DNA of 64,000 nt from Latrodectus hesperus (taxonomy: Eukaryota > Arthropoda > Arachnida > Araneae > Theridiidae): contig CM075852.1 of assembly GCA_037975125.1 (NCBI GenBank), forward strand, positions 14,040,011-14,104,010, written 5' to 3'. The translations under genes were made by a program, and so were the position numbers. Shown here piece by piece: positions 13,672 to 25,565 of this stretch (positions are counted from its first letter, which is position 1; every line of letters starts with the position of its first letter). The notes under the pieces are model-generated. The model was not told the origin of the DNA. It worked only from the letters and a program-made list of their open reading frames with translations, and did no database searches.

Positions 13672-13885
13672 TAAGATTAGTAAAGTGAAGCATCATTTGC
13701 CTCGGGCAGTGATTGGGATGGTGACCTCACTAAGTTACTTGAGGGTTGGGGACGTGTCTTTGGCCCCCTTCTGCTGGTGTGAAGAGGAAGGCTAAGGTAT
13801 GACTTTATGGACGTCTTACTTGGTGATGAGTTCCAAACCTTAAGGTACAGTCCGGGGCTCACCTGCACCACTGTCAATGTTTAAT
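13672..13885 (+). repeat. Dispersed repeat, family IV (SINE-like)
   Basis: Shares a series of blocks with 51085-51350: AAAGTGAAGCRTCRTTTGC, then GGGTTGG, GATGTGCC/GACGTGTC, GCTAAGGTAT, and at the end AAGGTACAGT followed by GGCTCACCTGCACCACT. Balanced composition against AT-rich surroundings. Orientation is arbitrary. It has no recognised protein; the open frame on the opposite strand is incidental. Confidence 0.65.
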
Positions 13886-15532
13886 GGAACTTTATAGCCG
13901 GGACAGTATGACAGTAGAATTTTTTGCATAATTCTTGTAGGTCTCCATATGTATGACGTAATAAAAATGAGGTATTCGGATACATAAGAAAATCCGCCAA
14001 CCTCAGAATTTGGCATCATGGATTATACGCCACCCTTCACTCGGCAGTTCTAGAACATTTATTCTAAAAATTTTAATCGTGACTCTTGTACTCTAATAAC
14101 TATCCTTACAAATGCCTTATAGGTTGATACCGATAAGTTATGCAATTTAATTGTAATTGCAGGTGCAGAATTATTTTCTTTTTAACAAATTAAGAACTGA
14201 AAAAAATATATAAATGAATTTCCTGAATAAGCAAAAAACTGTTTTTCATTAAAGAAAGAATTTTTGTTGATTCATTTTAACCATTGTAATTAACATCAAT
14301 ACTTCTTCAGTGAAATATGTATTAATTATTAAATAATAATAAATTTTATATTTAAGTAATAAACAAAGTAAAATGTTAATACATAAAGACCAATTTTCAA
14401 ACTTGTTTTTATCTTGAATTTATTTTTAAACAAGACCAAGTATACATTTTTAACTATCGAAAAAATGTCCAAAATAAATTGTTTCTAAATATAGAACAAC
14501 TATCGAAAAATTTTTTTAATTATCGGCTACCTCCTCTTGGGAAAAAAAACTATTTCTTTATAAGATACTCTGAAAAATTCACGACAAGACGGACACTTGT
14601 CCGATAAATTCGGGACTATTTTTTCTGCAGTTTATTTTTAAATTTTCCCACACAGAGCTTTTTTTCCTAAAAAAAATTCTTATAAGTGTATTAGTAAAGA
14701 GAAACTCCAAGGTATTCAAAAGTACTTACTTCTTTTTTTTAAAAAGGGGGGGAATAGGAAGAATGAAATTGATAAAAGAGAAAATAATTCTAGACTGTGT
14801 AAAATAAAAAATTTAAGAAAAAAGAAGTGCAATCGTTAAGTAGTACGTGAAAAAAAGGAAAGAACCACATCACTAAAAATAATTTAAACTTTTGTTTTTT
14901 TAGTGGCATCAGTAAAGATAGAATCAATGGTAAAGCACTTTGCTAGAGGATAAAAATAGCTATTCTAGCACCTAAAGAAAGTAAACGTTAGAGAGAGACC
15001 ATTTCTAGAAATAAAGTGATATAAAGCAGACAGAAAGTAAATGAGTGGATGAAATAAGGTGGCTGTTTCTTGAGAGAGAGATTTTCAATGGAATTTATAA
15101 AATATTAACGAGTCATTTTTCTGTGTAGAAATGGAAATAAAATATATCCAATTCTCTCTTAAAATATAGATCGCCACTTATATCCGAGTTTCTAATAAAT
15201 ATAGGTAACAATTAAAATTTCAGTTTTTGATGCTGCATGAATTATAAAAAATTTATGCTGAAAAAAAATTAGAATGTAGTCTTTTATCTTAAGAGAAAAG
15301 AGTTTGCTATGTCGAGAGAATTATTCTTTATAATAAAAATTTTACCAATTCATAAGGAAACTTTTTAAAAATTTAATCTATACACTTTATATCGACGGAA
15401 AAAGTTATTTTATGTAGTAATCATAAACTTTTCGTCAAAAATTAAATTTTATTTTCTGTTTATTAATAGTAATTTTTATCAAATTTATCATCGCATACGA
15501 GGTTATTCTATAATTGATTAACTACTCTAAGA
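13886..15532. other. AT-rich DNA, no gene seen
   Basis: No coding segment, transposon end or SINE was recognised. Confidence 0.55.
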
Positions 15533-15545
15533 AATAAAATTCAAG

Positions 15546-15857
15546 CCGCCCAACTTATCTAGTGGTCAGAGTGCCTGACTGCGGATAAGTAGGTCCTGCG
15601 TTCGAATCCCGGTTCGGGCATGGATGTACTTTCTCTCTCTGTCTATCCTGTCTTTGACCTTTCCTTGTATGAATGAGGTGTGAATGGTTGTCTACCCTAT
15701 AAACGGGTCCCTATAGCATGTATGTATAGCAAAGTCGTACTTTCACCTTCATGGTGCTCTGATTAAAACGAAAGACGCTCCCAATTGACTTAAATTCGCA
15801 TAGCCAAGAGGCATAGCGAGCTTGGCTTGTTCAAGAGTCATTAGTAACAACAACAAC
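15546..15857 (+). repeat. tRNA-derived SINE, family I head, (CAA)n tail, with TSD
   Basis: The head has an A-box (TCTAGTGGTCAGAGTG) and a canonical B-box (GGTTCGAATCCCG-type, near 15599-15613). A CT-rich linker, a CCCTATAAACGGGT block and a 3' tail ending in TAACAACAACAACAA follow. Target duplications flank it: AATAAAATTCAAG (15533-15545) and AATAAAATTTAAG (15858-15870), one mismatch. The head matches the copies at 62289 and 60891. The 3' tail instead matches the SINE at 57190-57534. Confidence 0.9.
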
Positions 15858-15870
15858 AATAAAATTTAAG

Positions 15871-17362
15871 TATAAACATAACTCTTAAAAATGCTTGCTT
15901 AAAACTAGAAAACTTGATTAATGAATTATTTAAGCTTGTATTTAATTTGAAAAGCTTTGTGAATAAATGTCAAGAAAATACTACAAATGTGACTCTTTTT
16001 AACATTCAACCAGATGTTAAAGTGTTAAAAGTCATTTAAAAAAGTTCAATTCTTTCTAACCTTTAAATACCAAAAATTAATGAAAAAAGAGTTTTCAAAG
16101 TTTATAAAGTCGCAAATTGATCTGGAACTCAAGCGTAAAGAGAATAGGAATATGTTTGGATACCCAAAAGACTAATTATTTCACAGAAATTTAAATTCTT
16201 ATTTTGCTAGTTTATATTCATTATTTTTCCTTAAAATATTCTTGGAATTGCTCTGGAAACTTACAAAACAAATGGAGAATAATTTACTTGATCTTAATTC
16301 CTAACGGATTAATTATATTTCAAATAGCCAATGTATTATTTTAAAAGAACTTGATGTTTCTGATAACTTCCTCGACCTAATCCTATTCTTCAAATTTATG
16401 TAAGAGTTTTTATGCATTTTATTTGTTAGAAAACATATAATTACACTTTTCATTTTAATTTTCTTGAAATGTTGTCATAAATTTAACATAAGATTTGGCT
16501 TTTGTATTTTTTTTTCTGCCTTTGATGAGTATTAACATTTATGCAACTGTAGTATGTAATTCAAGTACTTAAAGTTCAATTTTCCATTTCAATAAACTAG
16601 AGCTTATAAATTTTCAAATTATTTTGTTAAATAAATTCTCTAGAGTTATTTTAAATTCTTTTTTATTCGGGATACAATTTAAGATTTACAGATAAACTTT
16701 TTTTTAATTAAATGCTGCTTCAATTTAAAACTTCTGAAAAAAATATATTTTCCAATAATTTAATCTTATAAGCCTCCAAGAAAAAATCAAAGCATCCATT
16801 ACAAAGTAAGAGTCTGGGTAAAAAAAATATATTAGATTGCAACTAAATGCCACTTACAAGAAATAAATTTAAAAATAAAAATAATTGAAATAAAAACGAG
16901 ATACATATCAAATTTGTAAAAAGAGGTAATAAAAAAATAAAATAAATGAAACATTTATTTTATTTTCTTCTACATTAAAAATCATTTGCATTTCTATTAT
17001 TTTCGGTTAAGTACTTAAATCCGCTCGCATGTTAAAAATACACAATTAAAAATTAGTTTTTTAAATAACATGTTCTTAGTTATTAAAGTACTACATAAAG
17101 AACATTTCAGTAGCACCCAAATAATCTCTCAGATTTTTAAAATCTAGTTATGAAATTATATCGTTTATATTATTAATTTTGGACTTAAATATTTTAATTG
17201 TTCATTGCTAATATCTTTAATAATCGAATATTATTGTGTAACTATCAATTTAAAATAGTATTAACTTTTTTTGCGAATCAAATTTTAGTTTTTAAATTTA
17301 GATTCAAATAAATTGATAGGATGTAAGAATATTAATTATATTTTAAATTATTCATTTTTTTC
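15871..17362. other. AT-rich DNA, no gene seen
   Basis: No gene, transposon or tandem repeat was recognised. Confidence 0.55.
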
Positions 17363-17465
17363 AGTGTCATGGCAGGCCACATAGGGGTGAAGGCCTACAT
17401 TTGTTTTCATACCCGAAGACCTGGGGTTCGAAGCATTTGTCCCATTTAGGTGGTCGATCCACTAA
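17363..17465 (-). repeat. Dispersed repeat, family V
   Basis: The reverse complement shares CACCTAAATGGGAC.NATGCTTCG.AC and a following block with 50232-50325. It contains a GGTTCGAAG B-box-like word on the + strand, so a tRNA-derived origin is possible. Short and decayed. Confidence 0.5.
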
Positions 17466-17683
17466 ATTCATAAATTATTAATTACATTTCTATATTTCTT
17501 CAATTGGTACATTATCTGTTAGAAAAAAATTTTTTGAGTGGTTAATAGACATTATTGAAATTATCAAACAAGGTCAGATTAACTTTCTTCACATATTAGA
17601 ATTATAGATTAGCAAAAAGTTAAGATTTTAAAAACAAATTTAGGTATCTTAATAGAGATAATAAAAAAGTTTATATGTGAAAA

Positions 17684-17760
<77 letters not shown>

Positions 17761-19039
17761 TATTAATTTATTAAAACTTATCACAAAATGAAAATTATCT
17801 GTACCTACATTAAGAATCAAATTTTTTTCCAATATAAAATAAAATAAAAGTGTATGAACATTTTAAAGCTTAACAGTGATTTTCCTCATATAATTATAAA
17901 ATTAACAAACTACTAATATGCTCATAAAATTAATAAGCTAAAATGCATTAAAAACGTATGTATTAATTAATAATACAATATGAAATGAATAAGCTGCTGA
18001 AATGCATTAAAAACAAATGCACAGGCAAAAAATTTGTATTATTCTGTCTCTAAAGTAAAATCCATTATTCTTAGAACCTTATTTAAATATTTTAATTAGA
18101 ATTACCAATGAAAGTTCACATTGTTTGCTACGTTAGTTACATTCATAGTTTAGGAAAATTATAAAATTGATCAATTATTAATAAAATGTTAAAAATGTAC
18201 TTTTGAAGTATTATTAAATAGCATATAAAAATTTAATTATAACTTAATAAAAGTTTCCTATAGGCAAAATTATAATGGATGATACTTGGTTAAGGTTACA
18301 GTTTAAAATATGCAACGTATGTAAATATTATTTTTATGGCAACTGTTTTTCAATTTTGTATCTTTTCTGGGTTAAGAATGATGAGCAAGGAAATGATCGA
18401 TTGGTTTTACCACGGAGTTTAACTCATTATATTCATTAGCGAATAAATAAGTTATTTCATAAGATAAAGTATTCAAAGGGAACTGTAAGCAGTAATTTAT
18501 CTATTTTGGCAGCTTATAATTAAGTAACGCAATATACAATTCACTTAGAAAATAAACTTATATTGTATACTACATAATGTTGTCAGTTTTCTAATTTCTA
18601 TGGATTAGTGGATGTTAAAATTTCACTATTCAATAAAGAAGAAAATTTTACTGCACATATAAGTAGTAATTTTCTACACTTTCTTAGTTTTTTTTTATTA
18701 TGTTCCCAGATATTTAATAAACATTGTCATATATTTTTTTAAAAAATTCACTTTCTTGTTGAAATTATTGCAATAACATCTATTTTATACACACAACTGA
18801 ACACAAATACAAACCGTTTCATAAAATATTTTTAATTCTTAATGTTTTGTCAATTGCTTTGAAATTCAATTTTAGGAATGTAAGAAATATAATATGTGCA
18901 ACAAAAGATAGCCCAGATGAATTCACATTAGTATATAATCAATTATTTAACAGCAAATCTTCAAAAAAATTATTGAATAAAAAAATTTCCAATTATATAA
19001 ATTATTTAAGTAAGATAAACACTATCATTCATAAATATA
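17466..19039. other. AT-rich DNA, no gene seen
   Basis: Apart from the (TA)n tract listed separately there is nothing recognisable. The open frame near 18847-19056 is AT-driven and gives no known motif. Confidence 0.5.
17690..17759. repeat. (TA)n microsatellite
   Basis: About 70 bp of uninterrupted TA dinucleotides. Confidence 0.95.
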
Positions 19040-19143
19040 TTTTTCAACAAAATTGAAATTAAATATTTTACTGAAAATGTTAAAAAAATTCCAATAAAAA
19101 GCATTTTAAATTTGGTAAGATAAGTAACTACCCATATAATTTA

Positions 19144-20264
19144 CACTGTCCGACATTGAAAATGTAACACCAAGAAGGAATGGTCAGAAAATTATGCAAA
19201 TATCCTGGGTCTTATGCAAATGATGTGAAATGCGTTGCTCTCCAGCGTACGCATCATAAGATACAAGGTGAGGAACCGGTAGAGTATTCACGCCGTTATT
19301 GCGGCTTCAATGTCCCGAAGGACGCCTGCAACTGCATCGTCGACGGTTTTACAAGACAAGTTTCCGAGAGGCATGGTGGTCGGACTGAAAAGGGCAGCTT
19401 GCTGCTTACAGCAGGTGTACCGACTATTGCGAAGATGATTGGAACGTTTGCGGAGTGCCGCTGCTAATGTCCCACCGTGGATCGACGCGTCGGACGGGAG
19501 GTGGTGGCAAATCAGATCTACTGAAACTCTGCAGCACGTGAAAGACACCCTGGATGCTACCGTCTAAAGTAGAACCATTGTCCACCAATTGGTGGCTAAT
19601 GCATCCGTTGAGAAGACGGCCATTGACTCTAAAGCTTAGACGCCAACGTCTGGAGTGGGGCTGGATTAGAGCGATGTGGACGACGGAGTGGTACAGGATC
19701 GTCTTTTCAGATGAGTCATGCTTCTATTTCTTCAGTGATAGTCGCCGCGTAAGAGTGTAGTGCCGACTTGGAGACAGGTCCAATCGTGCAGCAATTGGGA
19801 AATGCCCCACCATGCGACAACATGACATCATGGTCTGGGGTGTCATTGCTTATGATTCCATGTCAACTGTAGTTCATATTCAAAGAACTATGAAAGCTCA
19901 ACGTTACGCAGCAAGATAACGCCTGCATCAACCAACATGACCTTCAAGGTGTACAGTTTCTCCCTGGCCACTCCAGATTTCTCACCAATCGTTTGGAATG
20001 TGATTGGACGCCCATTGCAGATTCTAGCACTTCAGAAGACACACTTTGGCAAATTCCTCAGGACGCCATCCGTACTTTCATTGAATCTATCTGTGCCTGT
20101 TGCTTCAAGTATCGCCATCCACGGTGGCCCTACAGCCTACTGACCCGACCCTGCTCTCGCTCTGTATTGTGCATATTATTTTTAAATACAAATCACTAAT
20201 TGCTCGTTGTGGTCTCTCTCTGTCTGCCGGATTTCTGGCAACTCCTTCTTGGCGTTGGGCCGTG
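19144..20264 (+). mobile_element. Tc1-like element, decayed, with TIRs
   Basis: The left end (CACTGTCCGACATTG...ACACCAAGAAGGAA) is answered at the right by the complement of CACGGCCCAACGCCAAGAAGGA. TA dinucleotides flank both ends (19142-19143, 20265-20266), as expected for Tc1/mariner insertion. At 1121 bp it is shorter than a typical 1.5-1.6 kb Tc1, so it carries internal deletions. It is inserted in the degenerate satellite. Confidence 0.85.
19320..20150 (+). pseudogene. Tc1-family transposase remnant
   Basis: Fragments read in order on the + strand with several frame changes: an N-terminal DNA-binding region around 19330-19560; RRRPLTLKLRRQRLEW (near 19613-19655); the catalytic segment IVFSDES (19701-19718) with the first aspartate; MVWGVIAYDS (near 19830-19860); QQDNAC (near 19907-19925) with the second aspartate; and a scrambled end where the third catalytic residue (E of the PIE motif) is lost. 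Stop codons follow RVRV and other motifs. It cannot encode an active enzyme. Motif order and spacing fit the DD34E Tc1 group. Confidence 0.85.
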
Positions 20265-21420
20265 TATATAACTGGAATGTAAAATGTTTTTCAAAGAATT
20301 TTTTAGAAAATTATCATCAACAATGAATGTTTTTTTTTAATTTATATTCTGATATAGGTAGATATTTTACTGATAATATTAAGAACAACATAAAAAAACA
20401 TTTTAAAATTTGTAATTATTATAAATTTTGTAAATAATATAAATTTGCATCATTCAAAAGTATTACGCAGATAAATCTGTGTATCATGATATAAGTAAAT
20501 ATTTTACTCAAAATCTTAGAAAATTTTTGAAAAAAAAAGCATTTTTCGCTTATTAAGTAATATAAATTATGTGAGTACCATAAATATCATTATTTATAGC
20601 TATTGTGCTGGTAAACCTGGTAACATTCAGGAGTATTACTCTAGTAAGTCTACGCTAAGATGTAAATACATATTTTTCTGAAAATTTTAAAAGGAAATTA
20701 TTTAAGGAAAGCATTTCACGTGTTATACATTGCGTGAGTAATATAAACTTTATCAATAGCAATTTTACCGGTAAATCTGGTAATGCATTACCCAAATATG
20801 TTAGAATATAAATAAATATTTTTGAAAATGTTAAAGAAATTACCAAATAAAACACTTCAAATTTGGAAAGAAATATGAATCATTTAAGTAACGTAAGTGT
20901 CACTATAGCTAGTGTACTGGTATATCTGGTAACATTCATAATATTACCCAGGTAAATTTATACTACACAAGTAAATCTGTACTCCCCAGGTAACCTAACC
21001 TACTCTTAAGTATCCAGGTAAATCTATATTAGGATTTAAATAAATATTATACTGAAAATATTAAAGAAATTATCAAAAAAACACTGAAAATTTAGAAAGT
21101 TATATAAATCATGTAATCTAAACATGTATCACTCCCAGATATTGCGCATATAAGTCTGTATCATTCCTAGATACTGCGCAAATAAGTCTGTATTAGAAGA
21201 TAAATATTTTACGGGAAAACTTAAAAATGACTGAAAAGACATTTCAGGCTTAGTAAGTGCAATAAATTAGGAAAGAATAAATATGTGTCATTCACAGATA
21301 TTACTCAGATGAAATTATATATTAAAATACAAATAAATTTTACATTAAAGTTCTGAGAAGAAAAATGATCAAAGAAAACATTTCAAATTTAGAATAAATA
21401 CATTGTCAAAGTATACTTTA

Positions 21421-22600
21421 ATGGGAAAGCAAAAGTATCCTTATGTCTGAAAAAAATCAAATATTAATTGACGCAGTTACATATGGACTTCAGAAAAGGA
21501 ATAAATCTTAACGATGACATCATTTGCAGAAATGAGAAAAAGAATAGAAAAGAATCGAGGGGAAAAGAGAGAAAAAAAAACTGCTGAAACAGCATTTTTT
21601 TCCTTAACTTTTTTCTCCTCGAGTAGCAACTGACAAGAACTGAAAGATAAAAATTCTTTTCATGGCAATATTCCTGACAGTTGACCGTTTTCTGCAGTCC
21701 ATTTTTTTTCTTCCTTCTAGCATCTAATTTCTTATATTTTTACGCATTAATCTCTTTTTTATCTGTCTCTACTGATCTTTCTAGAATCTGTAGTCAATTC
21801 TATTTTATTTTATGTCAGACAAAAATAAAACTAAAATTTTACAATTCTAAGCAGACGACGAAATAATTCGTATTTAAATGAAGCAAGATTCAAGCAATTT
21901 TTTTAAATAAATAAGTTTTATTTATAATAAATAAGGTTCGTTAGAAAAATCTAACAAACTTTTATTTATTTAACTCATTACTAATTTAATTTATTAAATT
22001 ATTTAACAACTTTCACCAATCGTGTGTTTTGGTAAATGTCAGATTAGGATCAACATTTCGTCACAATCATTATTTAGATTATAATTTGATAAGGTAATTT
22101 CGATTTAAAATTTTTTCTTATCAGTTATATTAAGTTCAAATATATAAATTCTGATTAAATCCAACATTTAAAAAAAATAGTTTACCAACTACATAACTCA
22201 CTTTAAAAGTAAAATTCCCTAATTTTATTATAAAATATACTGAACGCAATAAATCAAGTTTTTCATCAATGATGTTTGATATACAAAATTTACGAAATAT
22301 TCAAAATACTATTAACAATTATTTTTAATTTACTCTAGTAAAGCAAATTTCGCAGTCAAAAGTCAAGTTTACGAATAATAAGCTTTCACAAGAATTAATA
22401 ACCGTTATTATATTGCTTTGATAAGGAAATGTCAATAAATTTACGAAAGATTAATGCAATAGTATTTATACAATAACATTAATTCAAATTAATACCAATT
22501 TTTAAAATGTAACACAAATGAAATAAACTGTTTTTATGTACTGTTAACTATCAAATTATAATTAACATATTGTGTATTTTATTCATTCATCGCACAACAA
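21421..22600. other. AT-rich DNA, no gene seen
   Basis: No gene recognised. A purine-rich stretch (21540-21580) followed by a pyrimidine-rich one (21597-21628) forms an imperfect inverted repeat around GCTGAAACAGC. Confidence 0.5.
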
Positions 22601-22624
22601 AAGTGATATTTATATATATAGTGA

Positions 22625-22832
<208 letters not shown>

Positions 22833-24394
22833 AGTTTCCAATAAATTCAATTTTGAAATAAAATTTTTAGGTAATACAACTTTAATGCACTAAATTTATA
22901 AAAATCTTGTTTGCTAAGAAAATCTTTAAAAATATTATCAATTTAATTATAATAATATTTAGATACAATTTAATATAATCTTAACTTATAAAATTCTCTT
23001 GTGTATAAAATTTTTTAATTTGCTTCTCAACTAGAAAAAGATTAATACTCATTTTGTTTTAAATTATAACACGAGTTTCATTTTAAATATAATTTCTTTT
23101 AAAAAATTAAAAACAAGATATAGTCTGAATCTCGTTTTAACTGTAAAAATAGCTTTCTGGAAAAATCCATTAGTTGAAACTTTCGGAGTACTTAAGTTAT
23201 TATAGTCGACTATATGATTGTAAATATGTTTTCGATTTTAGTTTAGTCTACCATATTTGCTCTTTTGGAATTTCGTAAGAAGTTCCCAAATGGAACAGAA
23301 ATTTGCTTTTTAAATAAGTTGAGAGTACTTTTCAGGGATACAAAAAATAGTCTCAAAAGATGATCATCCATCATTTTTAATGGTATTGAAAGAGGTGAAC
23401 AAAAAATATTTATTTTCTTCACTTTTAGACAAAACAAAATAATCTGAAATATATGTTTAAATCCAAGTTACGATAATGCTTAAGTTGCCAGTTATGTAAA
23501 AAAGCAGTATTATTTAGACAATTTTGAAGTATAAAATATAAAATGGATTTTAGCTATAACTTTTATGACAAATTATTTCTCTTTAGCTCTGTGTGCACTT
23601 TTTAATGATAAAAGAAATAAACAAATAAAAGTTTTTAATATGCTTTTTGAAATAACTATCTGCACGTCATAAATAAGTAATATGTTAATGCTTAAATAAC
23701 TAATTTAATTAATAAATTTATTTTAATCTAAACCAGAAAAATACAATTATATTTGATTGTGTTTCTGTAGTCATCATAATTGATAATACAGATTATATTT
23801 CTTTTGTTTTAATGTACTTATTTTTTAAAGTAAATTTGTTGCAAAAACATATTAAGGTGTATAACATTTTCATCTCGATTTAAACTTAAGCCATAATACT
23901 ATTGAATAAAATATTTCTTACATATGAGCGTTTTTAATGTTATAAGATAACTGCTCTTAAAAAATTTATCATTTCCCCAAAAGAAAAATATAGAAAACTT
24001 CTTTAATCATACATAGGATAAATACAAGATTCATCTATTTATTCATCTTATCAAAACTTTCCGTGAAAAAAGTTAATATTTAAATTAAGAAAATTAAATG
24101 TTTGAAATATTTTAAATAATTAATAATGTGTATATTTAATTTTAAATAATATGAAACTATGAACAGCGACATCCACAAACCAGCTTTCGATCGGGAGATT
24201 GGGGCCTTTTTCCAGTTGGCAACGTCTGGACTCTTTTTCAGAAGCTATCTGATCTATCTCAGATCTATCTCAAGATCTGAGATAGAACAAGATCTATCTC
24301 AAGCAGTCGCTCTCGAACTTTAACCATCCATAACTCTTTAAGTGTTCACAGTTAGTTTGCTAGTAATAATAAGATAGTAATTTTCTCTCAGTGG
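22833..24394. other. AT-rich DNA, no gene seen
   Basis: No gene. At 24254-24285 CTATCTCAGATCT and its exact complement form a 13-bp inverted repeat with a 6-nt loop, inside three copies of the word GATCTATCTCA. Confidence 0.5.
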
Positions 24395-24740
24395 AATTCA
24401 AGCCAATGAAACAATCGATTTTTTGACAAGAAACGAAGGCCTTTGTCCTCCAGAAATTTAATTCTAGACAACCTTTTAATAATGTCAAATTTTTAATAAA
24501 GAACCCTCTTCAAGAACACTTTCCGCGAAGAATTCAAAAATCACAATTTCAATCAAGTAGGGCTTAAACAGATTTTATATATCCCTCAGTGGCTAGATTG
24601 AGATTTATAGACATACTTCGTCTGATATCTGGCCACAATTGCCTGAATAAGCATCTACATTGCATCAGCGTGACTCCTGGTCCTTTTGGCACTTTGCATG
24701 ATCTCCATGAAAAATTAGAGTTGTCTCACCTGTTTTAATG
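24395..24740 (+). pseudogene. LINE remnant: RNase H end and C-terminal knuckle
   Basis: On the + strand GIQANETIDFLTRNEGL (24393-24445) matches the last conserved block of the LINE RNase H domain (usually GI.GNE.AD.LA+.G). Further on, ILRLISGHNCLNKHLHCI (near 24615-24670) matches the conserved RLR.GHN.L..HLH+I block that precedes the terminal zinc knuckle in Jockey/R1-type ORF2. Stops and frame changes lie between, and the cysteines of the knuckle are mostly lost. A (CT)n microsatellite starts just downstream. Only the 3' end of ORF2 remains. Confidence 0.65.
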
Positions 24741-24748
24741 TGCCCTGT

Positions 24749-24787
24749 TCTCTCTCTCTCCTCTCTCTCTCTCTCTCACTCTCTCAC

Positions 24788-24825
<38 letters not shown>

Positions 24826-24872
24826 TCTCTCTCTCTCACTCTCTCTCTCACTCTCTCTCTCTCTCTCTCTTT
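24749..24872. repeat. (CT)n microsatellite
   Basis: About 120 bp of CT dinucleotides with CA interruptions. The Ser/Leu-rich open frame over it is an artefact. Confidence 0.95.
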
Positions 24873-24994
24873 ACCACAGGTCACGTTTTTATCACAGGTC
24901 TAACTCGTGTGTAATTCTAATATCTCTTCATTTCAGCATCCAAATGGTAAATACTAATTTATCAAGGCTATGCTGTGTACATGCCACAAGATGA

Positions 24995-25565
24995 TCTGTA
25001 ATTCGTGTTTATTTTCAATTTTCCTCTATAGAAAATAAGCAGGCAATTTCCTCCCGAGTATCCGACTACGTCATATGTAAATATTTAACTGTCTATTAAT
25101 GTTTCATTAGAAATAAAAAAATATTGAAGACTAATATTTATTAGCAAATGATTTTTAAGAATATATGAATAAGCAACAAGAATCTATCCCATTGAAATTT
25201 AATGTTTTATTGTAAAAACAATCAAGTTTTATTATTAAAAAAAAAAGAAAACATGTTAGATATCATAAAACTTTCCTTTCTTTAAGTTATACACCTATAC
25301 AAGTGAAATTTTTAAAATTTTAAAAATGACGTTGTATTTACTTAAGGTTATGGATTCAACGTTCAAAAAAATTAATCAATTAAAATATTATTATATTCTG
25401 AAAAATTTGGATTAATTTTTTCATTTTTAATATATAATGTAACACATTTTCCATAGCTGGATATTAGTTGTGTTTAATTAAAATTGATTATTCCTGCAAA
25501 AATATTATTTAATATTTTGTTTAAGACATTGTTTTATTAAAAAATAAAACAATTTTATTTATTTT
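24995..25565. other. AT-rich DNA, no gene seen
   Basis: Unique AT-rich sequence between the (CT)n tract and the 3' end of the minus-strand LINE. Confidence 0.5.

Larger units (their letters stand above)
19040..21420. repeat. Degenerate satellite of about 150-bp units, interrupted by Tc1
   Basis: A loose motif recurs. It contains AAATATTTTACTGAAAATNTTAAA, then a run ending in ACATTTNAAATTT, then ATATAAATYATGTAAGT, then RTTAC.CAGRTAAATCTGTA. Copies start near 19055, 20355, 20490, 20660, 20810, 21040, 21195 and 21325. The Tc1-like element at 19144-20264 splits one unit. Units differ by many substitutions and length changes, so the array is old. Unit borders are approximate. Confidence 0.65.

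Noticed and set aside
24740..24994. 84-codon Ser/Leu-rich open frame
   Set aside because: Translation of a (CT)n repeat.
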